Shown: piece by piece, positions 24,801 through 33,465 of the stretch | Numbering within the stretch: the first letter of the stretch is position 1 | How the letters are laid out: every line of letters starts with the position of its first letter | NCBI GenBank assembly: GCA_020720405.1 | Contig: DYOS01000017.1 | Location: 1-38,373, forward strand | DNA: 38,373 bases | Reading direction: 5' to 3' | Source: Caldithrix sp. | GTDB taxonomy: Bacteria > Calditrichota > Calditrichia > Calditrichales > Calditrichaceae | Notes under the pieces: generated by a model | Database searches by the model: none | The model's input: the letters and a program-made list of their open reading frames with translations, nothing else | Told to the model about the DNA's origin: nothing | Position numbers and translations under genes: made by a program

Positions 24801-25208
24801 CGGATGAATAAGTATGGATCTGGTCCGTCCGCCGACATTCCCGGGGCCGCGTTCGGTCCATTGCAGAGAGCTGTTATTTGATGTTTTATTAGACACCGGC
24901 AGCTTCTTAGCTTTTTCCCAGGCCTGGAACCGCCAGTTTCCGGAGTAAGAGAAAGGCCGGCCGACCTCAGAGCGCAGGGCCATTTCCATCAGGGCGGCTG
25001 CATCAGGGCGGTCGGTTTTTGGTTGACCGCTTTCCCGGCGCTGCTTTTTTTGGCTAAATAAATATTGATTAAGATCCGTATTGGTTTGAAGACCTTGTTT
25101 TTTGCTCCGTTCCGGCAGGGACGGCATATAAACAGTCATAACGATTAGTCCGAAGACCAGAATGGTCAATTTAACCAGAAAGCTTTTATATCTCATCGGC
25201 ATCTCCAT
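21831..25208 (-). CDS. Large secreted BNR/sortilin-type beta-propeller protein with T9SS-type sorting domain
   Basis: The protein has 1125 residues. A signal/anchor segment lies at about residues 8-28. The N-terminal two thirds hold many BNR/Asp-box repeats (for example STDGGNSW, SVNGGDNW, STNGGQSF, SADGGKGW, SEDGGLSF, TTDLGQTW, SNNEGQTW), the VPS10/sortilin-like propeller. A beta-sandwich and a region of the 'immune-inhibitor/MAM-like' kind follow (about 850-1030). The last 85 residues are the sorting domain with NYPNPFNPSTTIRF, TWDGT and ASGVYFSRL. It should be exported and attached at, or released from, the cell surface. Ligand or substrate is unknown. The terminator at 21783-21815 serves it. 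Confidence 0.85.
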   Translation of the reverse strand: MEMPMRYKSFLVKLTILVFGLIVMTVYMPSLPERSKKQGLQTNTDLNQYLFSQKKQRRESGQPKTDRPDAAALMEMALRSEVGRPFSYSGNWRFQAWEKAKKLPVSNKTSNNSSLQWTERGPGNVGGRTRSILIHPQDSNRWLAGAVGGGIWLTTDAGSTWQPVSDELPVLSITCLAQCQNQPDIVYAGTGEGFSNYDAIIGDGIFKSTDGGNSWSQLPATAGNSNFKYVNRLIVDPAQPNTVLAATNNGVFRSVNGGDNWTQTFSNGNRVQQILANPNRFNTQFITVNAAGIYRSTNGGQSFTKVSEEISGHYRIEMAAAPTDTTILYAAAENGSGGLQGIYRSADGGKGWTNYGNSTNWLGGQGWYDNAITVSPLNKNVVFVGGINIYKATFTGAAFSYAQISMWYGGTSLPYVHADQHCLTTILSGDNFALLAGNDGGVHYSANQGVSWEEKNSGYNVTQYYDGDRHPYTPKFIGGTQDNGTHVSPSFPDKYSFWTESIGGDGFDCAWNKFNELVLYGTLYDNRIYKSEDGGLSFSSINNNMPESSIFHTPLAMNAYDSDKLYSATDGNVFYHTANGGQSWSAVDVNYSGSYPRLAPSLANGDIIWVGAANIFVSENGGASFTYRASPRPGYVVTGISSHPTEDSTAFLTFGVSGLDKIYRTTDLGQTWQNITGNLPNVPVHTVLVMPFDKTEIWAGTDIGLFISNNEGQTWTYANDNLPAASIRRLKIVGQDVVAVTHGRGIWSVYREEIEEPVMPFLAAILDEPGLPNLQTGNLPISFYTRNSYDSVQVWVNGNRFTTLTALTAFTDYQVFYPLTLPQNVTISLKCFGNGQFSDSDTETKYYFEPAENIINAEIQESLFSGSISQQTYSGFSGTMLHTPHFYADNYNYLANLMQPLIIKPGSKLQYRDVAIVEPGEPGKYYPSAEMWDYVTVEGSLDGQNWQILLTPYDCRANATWQSTYDAAGAGTEAMMVSHETNLTTYYSIDDQVYLRFRLFADEAVHGWGWTIDDIKAGNNLTTVEDSPATPGKFELLANYPNPFNPSTTIRFTLPETAPVTLQIYDNLGKLVKEIYNRELLPAKALYQVTWDGTNQNNIPVASGVYFSRLESGNKRAIRKLTLIR

Positions 25209-25400
25209 TCAAGGTTGAATTTCTGATTTATTAGTCGGCCAATATAGGTGGTTTGTTAAGGCTATGCTCTGTTAAATTCAGCACAAATCAAGTTTATTCC
25301 CCGGTGATAGGTACCAGCGATGGCAGGTTTATCCGAAGGGTGAAACGGGTTACTTTATTTTTGCGATTTTACAGCCGGGGAGGCGGGGCAGAAATAAAAA

Positions 25401-25418
25401 CGCCCGGTAAACCGGGCG
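25401..25418 (-). terminator. Terminator of the Cys-rich protein gene
   Basis: On the minus strand CGCCCGGT-TT-ACCGGGCG is followed by TTTTTATTT, 28 nt after the stop of the gene at 25446-25682. The rest of the 25209-25445 gap holds the leader of the large BNR gene and nothing I recognise. Confidence 0.82.
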
Positions 25419-25445
25419 AACAAAAAGGCAGGTAACAGTGCGTGT

Positions 25446-25682
25446 TTAATAATCTTCTTCGTTGTAATAATCTTCGTTTGTAGTGAAGGCTGATGAATTG
25501 AATTTCTTTTCCTTGGTGCAGAAATCAAAAAATTCACAGTCATGGCATTCAAAATCATCACAGTTGATCATATCCTCACAGGTACCGTTCAGGTCAAGAG
25601 TTATCGATTCACGATAACACAGGGAACCATGATTATAATGGCATTCTTCGCAGCTGCAGGTGAGGTTTTCGAAATAACTCAT
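25446..25682 (-). CDS. Cysteine-rich acidic small protein, unknown
   Basis: This 78-residue protein has nine Cys, mainly in pairs (CSCEEC, CHDC), with several Asp/Glu/Tyr and a tail NEDYYNEEDY. It has no signal peptide and no membrane segment. The spacing suggests a metal-binding or structural zinc/iron site, but the family is not recognised. The strong ribosome-binding site GGAGGT precedes the ATG and a good terminator follows, so it is a real gene. It is the last member of proS - rhomboid - Cys-rich, 24 nt after the rhomboid stop. Confidence 0.75.
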   Translation of the reverse strand: MSYFENLTCSCEECHYNHGSLCYRESITLDLNGTCEDMINCDDFECHDCEFFDFCTKEKKFNSSAFTTNEDYYNEEDY

Positions 25683-25706
25683 AGAGCCGGACCTCCGTCT
25701 AAAGTT

Positions 25707-26537
25707 TTAGTTAAAACGTTTTTCATCGTGTTCACGCAGATATTTACTGCCTTCTTCGAGTTTCTTTTTTTCATCATCAGTCAGGTTGATGTATCCGACA
25801 CGGTTGATTTTGTCCAGCAGCTCATCAACGAGCCGGCGGTAATATTCGGTTTTGGCTTCCCCGCCTTTAGTGTAAAACAGATTTGGGGCAGACCTTGTTT
25901 TCCGCATGCTACCCCTGAAAGTACTTTTCAGTTTGTAAAAATATTCCCAGTACTTCAGGTAAACAAAACCGACCACCATACCCCCGAGATGAGCGGCATG
26001 GGCAATACCATCAACATTTGGACCGATGGTTGAAAAGAAAGAAACGAGAGCCAGAAAACCCATAAAATATTTTGCTTTTACCGGGAACATAAAATAGATG
26101 TAAATCAAACGGTCGGGGTAGTTCAGGGCATAGGCGATCATTATACCGTACACTGCACCTGATGCTCCGATGGTGCTGGCATCGGACAAAAACAGAACAA
26201 ATAATCCGGCCCCGATCCCGGTCAGCAGGTAATAGATCAGAAACCGGCGCGTACCCCAGGTCCGTTCCAGCTCCGAGCCGAACATCCACAAAACGAACAT
26301 GTTAAAAAATACATGCCAGAAATCGCCATGCAGAAACAGATAGGTAAACAGCTGCCAGAGGCGAAAACTATAGATGACTTCCAGCGGTCGCAGGGCGAAA
26401 TTGCTGACTAAAACCTGGTTAAGAGACAAATTCAGCTGCAGGATAAATACCGTGGCATTAATCAGCATGATGTTTTTAATGGCCGGCGGCAAATCCCCGA
26501 AGGGGCTGAAACTTAAATTAGTCCGGTATTGATTCAT
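25707..26537 (-). CDS. Rhomboid-family intramembrane serine protease
   Basis: The 276-residue protein has about six membrane helices. The catalytic dyad is Ser126 in IGASGAVYG and His183 in AHAAHLGGMVVG. HxxxN is seen in the second helix (FWHVFFNMFVLW), as in GlpG-type enzymes. A cytoplasmic tail of about 75 residues, rich in Lys/Glu, follows the last helix (DELLDKINRVGYINLTDDEK). It cleaves membrane-protein substrates within the bilayer; targets are unknown. It lies 50 nt downstream of proS. Confidence 0.93.
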   Translation of the reverse strand: MNQYRTNLSFSPFGDLPPAIKNIMLINATVFILQLNLSLNQVLVSNFALRPLEVIYSFRLWQLFTYLFLHGDFWHVFFNMFVLWMFGSELERTWGTRRFLIYYLLTGIGAGLFVLFLSDASTIGASGAVYGIMIAYALNYPDRLIYIYFMFPVKAKYFMGFLALVSFFSTIGPNVDGIAHAAHLGGMVVGFVYLKYWEYFYKLKSTFRGSMRKTRSAPNLFYTKGGEAKTEYYRRLVDELLDKINRVGYINLTDDEKKKLEEGSKYLREHDEKRFN

Positions 26538-26587
26538 GTCTTTCCCCGGTCAGAGGTCCGGTTCTTCCTTTTTGTTTTTTCTGAATA

Positions 26588-28018
26588 TTAATATGCTCTG
26601 GCAACGATGACCCGGCGCCCCGATTCCTTACCGCAAACAATGCATGCCCCGTCTTCGGAAACTGCATCAAAGGGAATAGTGCGGATAGTGGCGTTACTGT
26701 CATCTTTAAATTTTGTTTCGCAGGCCGGATTTCCGCACCAATGAACATGAGCAAATCCGCCTTCAGCCGCTAAAAAGTCCTTTAGTTCATCGTAGCGGTC
26801 GAAGTTCCTGCTGTTGGTTTCACGGAATTGACGTGCCTTCTCCAGCATTTCAATCTGCATCTGTTCCAGGCTGTTTTTAACTATTTCAAAAATTCCGTCC
26901 CGGCTGATGAATTGTTTTTCCATCAGGTCACGGCGAACCATGACAACCTGGTTTTTTTCAACATCCTTGGGGCCGATTTCGAGGCGCAGCGGTATGCCCT
27001 GCAATTCCCATTCGGCGAATTTATAGCCTGGTTTATACTGGTCGCGGTCATCGAATATCACATTCCAGCCAGTCTTCAGTTCCCGGTAAATACTATCGGC
27101 AAAGCTGATAACGCTCTCTTTTTCAGGGTCATTTCTCCAGATTGGCACAATGACGATCGGACGCTGAGCCATGCGGGGTGGCAGAACAAGGCCATTATCA
27201 TCGGAATGAGCCATAATCAGGGCGCCGATCAACCGGGTACTGACGCCCCAGGATGTGGCGTAAACATATTTTTGCTGGCCGTCCTGATCCTGAAATTTTA
27301 CATCGAAGGCTTTGGCAAAATTTTGCCCGAGATTGTGTGATGTTCCGGCCTGCAGGGCTTTGCGGTCCTGCATCATGGCTTCGATGGAATAGGTATGAAC
27401 GGCACCGGCAAATTTTTCGGAATCGGATTTGCGTCCGGCTATAACCGGAATGGCCAGATATTCTTCAGCGAAGGTTTTGTAAACCTGGAGCATCTTCAAA
27501 GCTTCGGCTTCGGTTTCCTCCGGTGTGGCATGGGCGGTATGTCCCTCCTGCCATAAAAATTCTGAAGTGCGCAGAAAAAGACGGGTCCGCATTTCCCAGC
27601 GTATGACATTGGCCCATTGATTATACAGCAGCGGCAGATCACGATAACTCATGATCCACTTTTTGTACATACTCCAGATTATGGTTTCAGAGGTTGGACG
27701 GATATATAATTTTTCTTCCAGCACCTGTCCGCCGCCAATGGTCACCACGGCACATTCCGGGGAAAAACCCTCGACATGCTCGGCTTCCTTGTGCATAAAA
27801 CTTTCCGGGATAAGCAGGGGGAAATAGGCATTGACGTGACCGGTTTCCTTAAACATACGGTCAAGATTTTGCTGGATCAGTTCCCAGATGGCGTAACCGT
27901 TGGGTCGGATAACCATGGCTCCCTTCACCGGGGAATAATCGGCCAGTTTGCCTTGCAGAATAATATCGGTGTACCAGCGTGAATAATCTTCGCTGCGCGG
28001 CGTTACATTCTTTGCCAT
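26588..28018 (-). CDS. proS: Prolyl-tRNA synthetase, archaeal/eukaryote-type (ProS type 3)
   Basis: The 476-residue class II synthetase starts [16 protein letters not shown] and lacks the INS editing domain of the bacterial type. Class II motifs include [47 protein letters not shown] and a C-terminal zinc-binding region with Cys pairs CGNPAC and CIVCG. The last residues VIVARAY end in the Tyr typical of this type. It charges tRNA-Pro in the cytosol. GAGG lies upstream of the ATG. Confidence 0.97.
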   Translation of the reverse strand: MAKNVTPRSEDYSRWYTDIILQGKLADYSPVKGAMVIRPNGYAIWELIQQNLDRMFKETGHVNAYFPLLIPESFMHKEAEHVEGFSPECAVVTIGGGQVLEEKLYIRPTSETIIWSMYKKWIMSYRDLPLLYNQWANVIRWEMRTRLFLRTSEFLWQEGHTAHATPEETEAEALKMLQVYKTFAEEYLAIPVIAGRKSDSEKFAGAVHTYSIEAMMQDRKALQAGTSHNLGQNFAKAFDVKFQDQDGQQKYVYATSWGVSTRLIGALIMAHSDDNGLVLPPRMAQRPIVIVPIWRNDPEKESVISFADSIYRELKTGWNVIFDDRDQYKPGYKFAEWELQGIPLRLEIGPKDVEKNQVVMVRRDLMEKQFISRDGIFEIVKNSLEQMQIEMLEKARQFRETNSRNFDRYDELKDFLAAEGGFAHVHWCGNPACETKFKDDSNATIRTIPFDAVSEDGACIVCGKESGRRVIVARAY

Positions 28019-28118
28019 TTAATGCCTCAACTGGATTTTAATATGAGTGTCTTTGCCCGGTAGTGGTTAAAAATCAAGGAGCAGGAAATCCCATTAAAAG
28101 CTTTCGTTAATAAGAAAG

Positions 28119-28192
28119 TACGCCCGGAAGGAATCGAACCCTCAGCCTTTGGAACCGGAATCCAACGCTCTATCCAATTGAGCTACGGGCGC
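28119..28192 (-). tRNA. tRNA-Arg (anticodon CCG)
   Basis: On the minus strand the 74-nt gene folds into a full cloverleaf. The acceptor GCGCCCG pairs with CGGGCGT (G1-U72 closing wobble). The D arm is GCTC..GAGC. The anticodon stem TTGGA/TCCAA encloses TTCCGGT with anticodon CCG, and the T arm is GAGGG-TTCGATT-CCTTC. The discriminator is A, and CCA is not encoded. Confidence 0.95.
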
Positions 28193-28209
28193 ATTGATTA
28201 AGGGCGTTG

Positions 28210-28238
28210 AATATATCGGACAGGCCTATGGTTGTCAA
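28210..28238 (-). promoter_or_regulatory. Sigma-70-type promoter of tRNA-Arg
   Basis: On the minus strand TTGACA (28238-28233), a 17-nt spacer and TATATT (28215-28210) lie 18 nt before the tRNA 5' end. The hexamers and spacing are identical to the rplU promoter. Confidence 0.8.
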
Positions 28239-28308
28239 GTCGATTTCAAACATCTTAACCCATTGAAACAAGATTAGCCGTAATTTTGGTACTTACCCGG
28301 TTGGCGGA

Positions 28309-30042
28309 TTAAAATTGACTGATCAGGCCGAAGTGGATTTTCCCTTCAGAAAATGAATCTCCGGCGGCCAGTCCGAAATCGACACCCAAAATTCCCAGGG
28401 GAGAATCAATCCTTAAACCGCCGCCATAACTGTAAAGAAAATCTTCCAATCCGGGATGGACAAAATATCCGCCGTCGGTAAAAACAAACAGGCGGGAGTT
28501 CTTTCCGGTCAGAAAACGGTATTCGAGATTTGCCCAGGCCATAGTCGACCCAAAGAACTGATCTTCACGGAAACCGCGCAGGCTGCGGGCGCCGCCAAAC
28601 CAAAAAAAATCGGTTTTCTGTAAAACTGCACCGCGTACCTGACTGCCGGTCAGAACCAGGGAAATTACCTGCCGCGGTAAAACCGGTACATACCATTCAA
28701 AGCGCATCAGCAGGCTGTGCAGCGCCGAGTTGGAGGCCAGGCTGTCTTCACGCAGCAGGTATTCGGGACCAAGGTTTTGCTTTACACCCGCCTGATAGCG
28801 GGTTTCGTACAAAATGCCCTGATTGGGATTGGGACGGTAATTACGGGTATCGTAAAGCAGCCCGGTTTGCAGCTCGGTTGTCCGGGTGCGCAGCAAATGG
28901 TCTTCGGCGCTGGCTGCCGAATCCGGGATGATGGAGCGGAAATTACCGGCTAACTGGAGTGATAAAAATTCATTCAGATGGAAACTGAACTGGAGCTGAT
29001 TGCGCCATTCGATAAAGGTTGTATCACGGACGATGCGCTGCAGGCTGCCCGAAACATCGAGCGGCCAGTCCATCAGCCAGGGCTCTGTATAGCTCATCCG
29101 GAACTGTTCGGAAAACTTATCTGGTTTCTGCCAGAAGATGCCAAACTTCCGGCCTGTGCCGAACAGGTTATTAAAATTGACATCAATCAGACCGGTCAGA
29201 TAGCCGTCTTCTGACGCTGTTGGTGGCGGGATGTAACCGACCACACCGTCAAAACTGGCCGCACTGCCTTCTTCCAGCCGGAATAAAACATCGGCGGTGT
29301 TTGGATTTAGCGGTATCAGTTCGGGACCCTGTACCGTTTTGAAAACGGCTGTTTTTTCCAGCCGCGACTTGAACCGCTCCCATTCCCGGCGCTCGTAAAT
29401 TTCTCCGCTGCGAAAGCGTAGCTCACGCTGAATAAAGGCTGGCCGGGTGTATTTATTGCCGATCAGAAACAAATGGTTTAAGCGGATTTTTTCTCCCTCC
29501 CGGATATGGAGGTGGAGGTTTACTTCCGGTTGGCCGGCGCCGGGCAGAATGGCGAGGGAGGCTATTTCAGCCTGGGCCAGGGCATAACCCGAATCAGCAG
29601 CGAGATGGAGAAAATCGAGCAGCTGCTGGCTGATCTGTTTTTCATTATAGACCTGCCCGGTTTTGAGAAACGAAACGGAACGGTAACGGAGGCTATCAAT
29701 TTTGTCCGCAGTCAGACGGAGATTCCGTATAACGGCCTGATGTCCGGGGGAAATCCAGAAGATGATTTCGATGGAATTTGGCTTCGGTTCACTCCGGGTG
29801 ACAGAGTCAACCCGGGCCAACAGATAGCCCTCGGCCTGTAATTTTTTTTCGAAGTAGCTGATGGTGGCTGCAACCTGGGCCGGATTAAAAGTCTGATTGA
29901 TTTTGAGCGGTGTTTTTTTTAGAAGCTGGCGCAGCAGACTGTTTTTTGCAGGTTGAACCTGTATGCCAGTCACGATAGTCTGCGCCGGCAAAAAAGATAA
30001 CAGTATCAGTACAAACAGAACAGGCCATTTAATGTAGTGCAT
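28309..30042 (-). CDS. BamA/TamA-like outer-membrane protein (POTRA plus D15 barrel)
   Basis: The 577-residue protein has a signal peptide (ends PAQTIVTG), two or three POTRA-like repeats (about residues 25-270, for example IRLNHLFLIGNKYTRPAFIQRELRFRSGEIY) and a C-terminal barrel of the bacterial surface antigen type. The barrel includes the conserved VRGAVLQ..FFWFGGARSLRGFREDQF region, corresponding to the VRGF/Y loop, and ends in SQF with a terminal Phe. Bacterial BamA is usually longer with five POTRAs, so this is probably a TamA-like or secondary insertase. Protein insertion or export is inferred. Confidence 0.87.
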   Translation of the reverse strand: MHYIKWPVLFVLILLSFLPAQTIVTGIQVQPAKNSLLRQLLKKTPLKINQTFNPAQVAATISYFEKKLQAEGYLLARVDSVTRSEPKPNSIEIIFWISPGHQAVIRNLRLTADKIDSLRYRSVSFLKTGQVYNEKQISQQLLDFLHLAADSGYALAQAEIASLAILPGAGQPEVNLHLHIREGEKIRLNHLFLIGNKYTRPAFIQRELRFRSGEIYERREWERFKSRLEKTAVFKTVQGPELIPLNPNTADVLFRLEEGSAASFDGVVGYIPPPTASEDGYLTGLIDVNFNNLFGTGRKFGIFWQKPDKFSEQFRMSYTEPWLMDWPLDVSGSLQRIVRDTTFIEWRNQLQFSFHLNEFLSLQLAGNFRSIIPDSAASAEDHLLRTRTTELQTGLLYDTRNYRPNPNQGILYETRYQAGVKQNLGPEYLLREDSLASNSALHSLLMRFEWYVPVLPRQVISLVLTGSQVRGAVLQKTDFFWFGGARSLRGFREDQFFGSTMAWANLEYRFLTGKNSRLFVFTDGGYFVHPGLEDFLYSYGGGLRIDSPLGILGVDFGLAAGDSFSEGKIHFGLISQF

Positions 30043-30079
30043 AATTTAAATTAAACAGCCGGTCTGTGGTCAGCAAACC

Positions 30080-32260
30080 TTAGCGCTGCAGGAGCATTTT
30101 CCGGACCAGGCTATAGTTTTCCGCTTGCAGGCGGCAGAAATAAATACCCGAGGCCGCCGGTCGCCCGGATTCGTCATCACCCGGCCAGGAAAACTGGTAT
30201 GATCCGGCTGGAAAATGACCTGAAATCAGTTCCCGCACCAGCCGGCCCTGCACATTGTAAACAGACAAAACGATATTTGCCGCTTCCGGTAGTTGGAAGG
30301 AGATATGGGTGGCCGGGTTGAAAGGATTGGGAAAATTTGGGAACAGAACCGGTTGATCAGCCAGCGTGGCCTGCGAATGCAGTCTGATTGCCGGGTGAAA
30401 CTCGCTGCTGCCATCAATGCTCAGACTTTGCAGCCGGTACCAGATCCATTGATCCGCCAACGGTTCGATGTCGGTAAACTCATACCAGGTTTCACCGGAG
30501 CTGTTACCCTGACCGGGGATGGGAGCGGTTGTGATTTTTTGATAGTTTCCGGTAACCGGAGTCAGGGAATCCGCCGTGGTTGCCCGGTAAATATGGAAAC
30601 CAAGATTATTGATTTCGGAAGCCGTCTGCCAGGTTAACTTCCGTCCGCCGGGGACAGCTTCAGCACTGAAACGGCTAAGTTCAACCGGCAGACTGTAATC
30701 GCCGTTTTCAGCATATACCAGCACCTTGAGCAGGGACGGGGTTTGATTGGCATAAAATTTAAGGCTATGGGTTCCTGCGCTCAGGTTTTCTCTTAGGAGC
30801 AGCGTTTTAACATCGCCCATGATAACATTGCCGACAAAGGCGCTGTCGCCGGTCCAGCCAAAATCTTGTGTATCCAGTTCAATACGCATTTCGTCATCGT
30901 CAGCACCGTTGATATTGGCGCCCAGGTGATCCCAGCCCGGTTCCTCATCCGCCACAGCGGAAATATAAATAGCCACGTTCCCGGCATCGCAGGAAAAATT
31001 ATAGCTGTGGTACAAAGCATTATTGCTGCCCGATGGGGCTGTATCGTAAACATCCTGATTTAAAACTATGGCCCCACCCGGACTACCCAGTACTGTGACA
31101 TCGTATAATATAGGTGTAGCTTCTGAAGCAATGGTAATCTGATGCGCTGCTTCGGGCAAAGTGGTTTCGAAAACCAGAGTCCGGGGTATGCCGCCGTCCA
31201 CTTGTCCATTCCAGCTGTTAGCCGTGTTATAACCGTAATCCGTACCGTTCAGAATCAGTTTCATATCATCATCATCATCGTAGGGACTAATATTTTCGGC
31301 TTTGCCGGTGGCAATAACCACGACATTACCGCCCAAACTGTTGAAATTAAGTGATTTCCATGATCCATCGGCAATACCATCATCAATTTCACTGATTACA
31401 TCGCGCAGCAGAACCGGATTGCCCATAGTTATTGAGAAGGATGGATCATACCCGGCGGTTTTAATTTCCACAAAATCGACGATGAACTGGCTTTGTCCCA
31501 GCCAGCCGTTTGTCCAAATTTTAATTACATCTACACCGGATTCGGTTGTAAACAGATAAACCAGGTTATCATTCCAACAATTATATGAGTAGTCGGCATT
31601 GAGAATATTACCGTCTTCAAAATCAGATGGTGTGATATGCTGAATCAGTTGGCCATCAACATAAGTCTCATAATACTGCCGGGCCCGGCGGTAGGTGCGG
31701 TAGGTGTGCCAGTCCTGATTATCGATGACGGGTGTGTGTGTATTGAGATCAACATAAAAATTATTGGCCAGATTGATGTCTTTGTGGATACGGGAACGCC
31801 ACCAGGTTTCGGCGGCAGCCCAGGATGAGTCGGGATGGGCGGTTTGCTCCATAAACCAGACGGCCTCATTCTCAGTGATGGGTAGTTCCTCGGAATGCCA
31901 TAAGCCCCAGCCGCGGCTGCCGACCGGCAGGGTATTAAGGGTGCGGACCCGGATGGTCGCAGAAACGATTGCATCCTTATTATAAATGGGTCGCTTATAC
32001 TGAGTTATAATGCCGACATTCTGCATCAGAGACACATCTTCTCCCAGAGGTCTTCCCGGGCCGCCATTCAGGGGATTCGTTAATATGGCATGCATATATC
32101 CATCCTGTACGGTTGGCGGATCTTGTGTGCCATCACCTAAAAATTCCCACCAGGTTCGGGCATAGTCAAAATCATCCCGCTCCAGCGGAGGCACAATATA
32201 GGTCTGCCCAAAAGACCAGCCGGTCATGAGCAGGGTGAAAAACAGAAACTTCCTTATCAT
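30080..32260 (-). CDS. Secreted multidomain protein with duplicated beta-domain and T9SS-type sorting domain
   Basis: The 726-residue protein has a signal peptide (residues 1-18). Residues 20-270 form a concanavalin/LamG-like beta region rich in Trp (WGLWHSEELP, WWRSRIHKDINL, HTYRTYRRARQYYETYVDG), possibly glycan-binding. Two consecutive related beta-domains follow (about 275-400 and 400-525), each with an acidic run (DDDDDMKLIL; DDDEMRIEL) and a closing APHQIT/AGTHSLKF-like hairpin. The sorting domain has NFPNPFNPATHISFQLPE and ASGIYFCRL. No catalytic site is recognised. The ATG overlaps the stop of the UbiA-family gene (ATGA). Confidence 0.8.
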   Translation of the reverse strand: MIRKFLFFTLLMTGWSFGQTYIVPPLERDDFDYARTWWEFLGDGTQDPPTVQDGYMHAILTNPLNGGPGRPLGEDVSLMQNVGIITQYKRPIYNKDAIVSATIRVRTLNTLPVGSRGWGLWHSEELPITENEAVWFMEQTAHPDSSWAAAETWWRSRIHKDINLANNFYVDLNTHTPVIDNQDWHTYRTYRRARQYYETYVDGQLIQHITPSDFEDGNILNADYSYNCWNDNLVYLFTTESGVDVIKIWTNGWLGQSQFIVDFVEIKTAGYDPSFSITMGNPVLLRDVISEIDDGIADGSWKSLNFNSLGGNVVVIATGKAENISPYDDDDDMKLILNGTDYGYNTANSWNGQVDGGIPRTLVFETTLPEAAHQITIASEATPILYDVTVLGSPGGAIVLNQDVYDTAPSGSNNALYHSYNFSCDAGNVAIYISAVADEEPGWDHLGANINGADDDEMRIELDTQDFGWTGDSAFVGNVIMGDVKTLLLRENLSAGTHSLKFYANQTPSLLKVLVYAENGDYSLPVELSRFSAEAVPGGRKLTWQTASEINNLGFHIYRATTADSLTPVTGNYQKITTAPIPGQGNSSGETWYEFTDIEPLADQWIWYRLQSLSIDGSSEFHPAIRLHSQATLADQPVLFPNFPNPFNPATHISFQLPEAANIVLSVYNVQGRLVRELISGHFPAGSYQFSWPGDDESGRPAASGIYFCRLQAENYSLVRKMLLQR

Positions 32261-33297
32261 TTATTAAAACTCCATAATGTTCTTAATTTTTGTAAGAGAT
32301 TACTTTCGCTGTACAGACTAAGTCGGAAGAAACCGCGGTGAATTAAGGTCAGCAGAAAAAGCAGTCCGAATCTACCCTGAAACCAGATCAGGAAAAGATT
32401 TAGTTCAAGGGTCAAAATTACCGTCGGGAAACTGTGATGCAGAAACTGGGATAACGAGCGCTGCGGGGCAAACGGGTTTTCCGGCTGACTTTTTTCGGAT
32501 AAACCGGCCCAAACCCAGACGCCAAGATAAAACAGGGTTACCGTGCCGTGTAAAATCTGGATGGGCAGAGGGAAGTTGATCAGCGGCCAGAATAACAGTA
32601 CAAGAATAGCACTGAGCAGCAGGCGTTCCAGAACAAGATTAAAATAAAATAAAACCGTCGCCCGGTGCAGACCTTTTTCCACAACAAAAGTATTTGTTTT
32701 GGTCTGCAAATCCTTTTTCCAGTCACTGATCTGATGATTCAGATCGGAGGACAGGCCGCGGGAAAAAATATAAAAAAGGAACAGGGCAGTAAACATCAAT
32801 CCGGGCCAGCCCAATATGGAAAAAACGATTAGTGCCGGCAGAAATCTCTGGGCTAATACGACCAGCAGCAGCCCGAGTGCGCCGCGTTCTTTGAGGCGCA
32901 CCGGCGGCATGCTGTACAGAACTGAGATCAGCAGCCAGGTACTCATAAAAATTATAAAAAGAACGCTGCGGCGGAAAGGCCAGGAGAAAAGCAGGGTCAG
33001 TAATAGAAAAAGAGTAACAATCAACGCTGCTTTAAATTTGCTGTCGTCACTGAAGGTGTTTTCTTTGCCGTGTTCGAAATCGAGATCACGGTCAAAAAAG
33101 TCGTTGATCAGATAGCCGAAAGTGGTTGCGAAGATGCTTAAAAGAAGCAGACCGGCTACGGAATAAAAAGCAACCGGGCTATAATCCTGGCGGATGAGCA
33201 GAATAGCATAGAGCAGAGCTTGATTTTCGAATAGGGAATTAAAATTGAATACGGCCCAGTTACGCCAGCCGAGGTATTTTTTTATTTGTCTGTACAT
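32257..33297 (-). CDS. UbiA-family prenyltransferase-like membrane protein
   Basis: The protein has 346 residues from the ATG at 33297 (MYRQIKKYLGWRNW). Longer starts exist at 33372 (ATG) and 33438 (GTG) but would add an atypical polar segment. It has about nine membrane helices and both Asp-rich motifs of UbiA enzymes: NDFFDRDLD (first) and DLNHQISDWKKD (second). These bind the Mg2+-prenyl diphosphate. The acceptor is unknown. It may make a lipid-linked precursor or modify a quinone. It is coupled to the secreted protein gene at 30080-32260. Confidence 0.75.
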   Translation of the reverse strand: MYRQIKKYLGWRNWAVFNFNSLFENQALLYAILLIRQDYSPVAFYSVAGLLLLSIFATTFGYLINDFFDRDLDFEHGKENTFSDDSKFKAALIVTLFLLLTLLFSWPFRRSVLFIIFMSTWLLISVLYSMPPVRLKERGALGLLLVVLAQRFLPALIVFSILGWPGLMFTALFLFYIFSRGLSSDLNHQISDWKKDLQTKTNTFVVEKGLHRATVLFYFNLVLERLLLSAILVLLFWPLINFPLPIQILHGTVTLFYLGVWVWAGLSEKSQPENPFAPQRSLSQFLHHSFPTVILTLELNLFLIWFQGRFGLLFLLTLIHRGFFRLSLYSESNLLQKLRTLWSFNK

Positions 33298-33465
33298 GGC
33301 CTGCTTTGATTCTTGTTTTAAGGTGTTTAGAGCTTGTTCACCAGATTGGCGAAAGTGTAACCGCTCATTCATCTTTTTGCAAGACGTTATAATTAGGATT
33401 TTGTCTGATTCTGAGTTGTGCTGTAGGATAAAATTCACTGCAATAAATCACGGGTTTAGAAGTAA

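Noticed and set aside
25209-25445. Riboswitch in the leader of the BNR protein gene
   Set aside because: Some short self-complementary strings are present, but no known riboswitch core could be matched on either strand.
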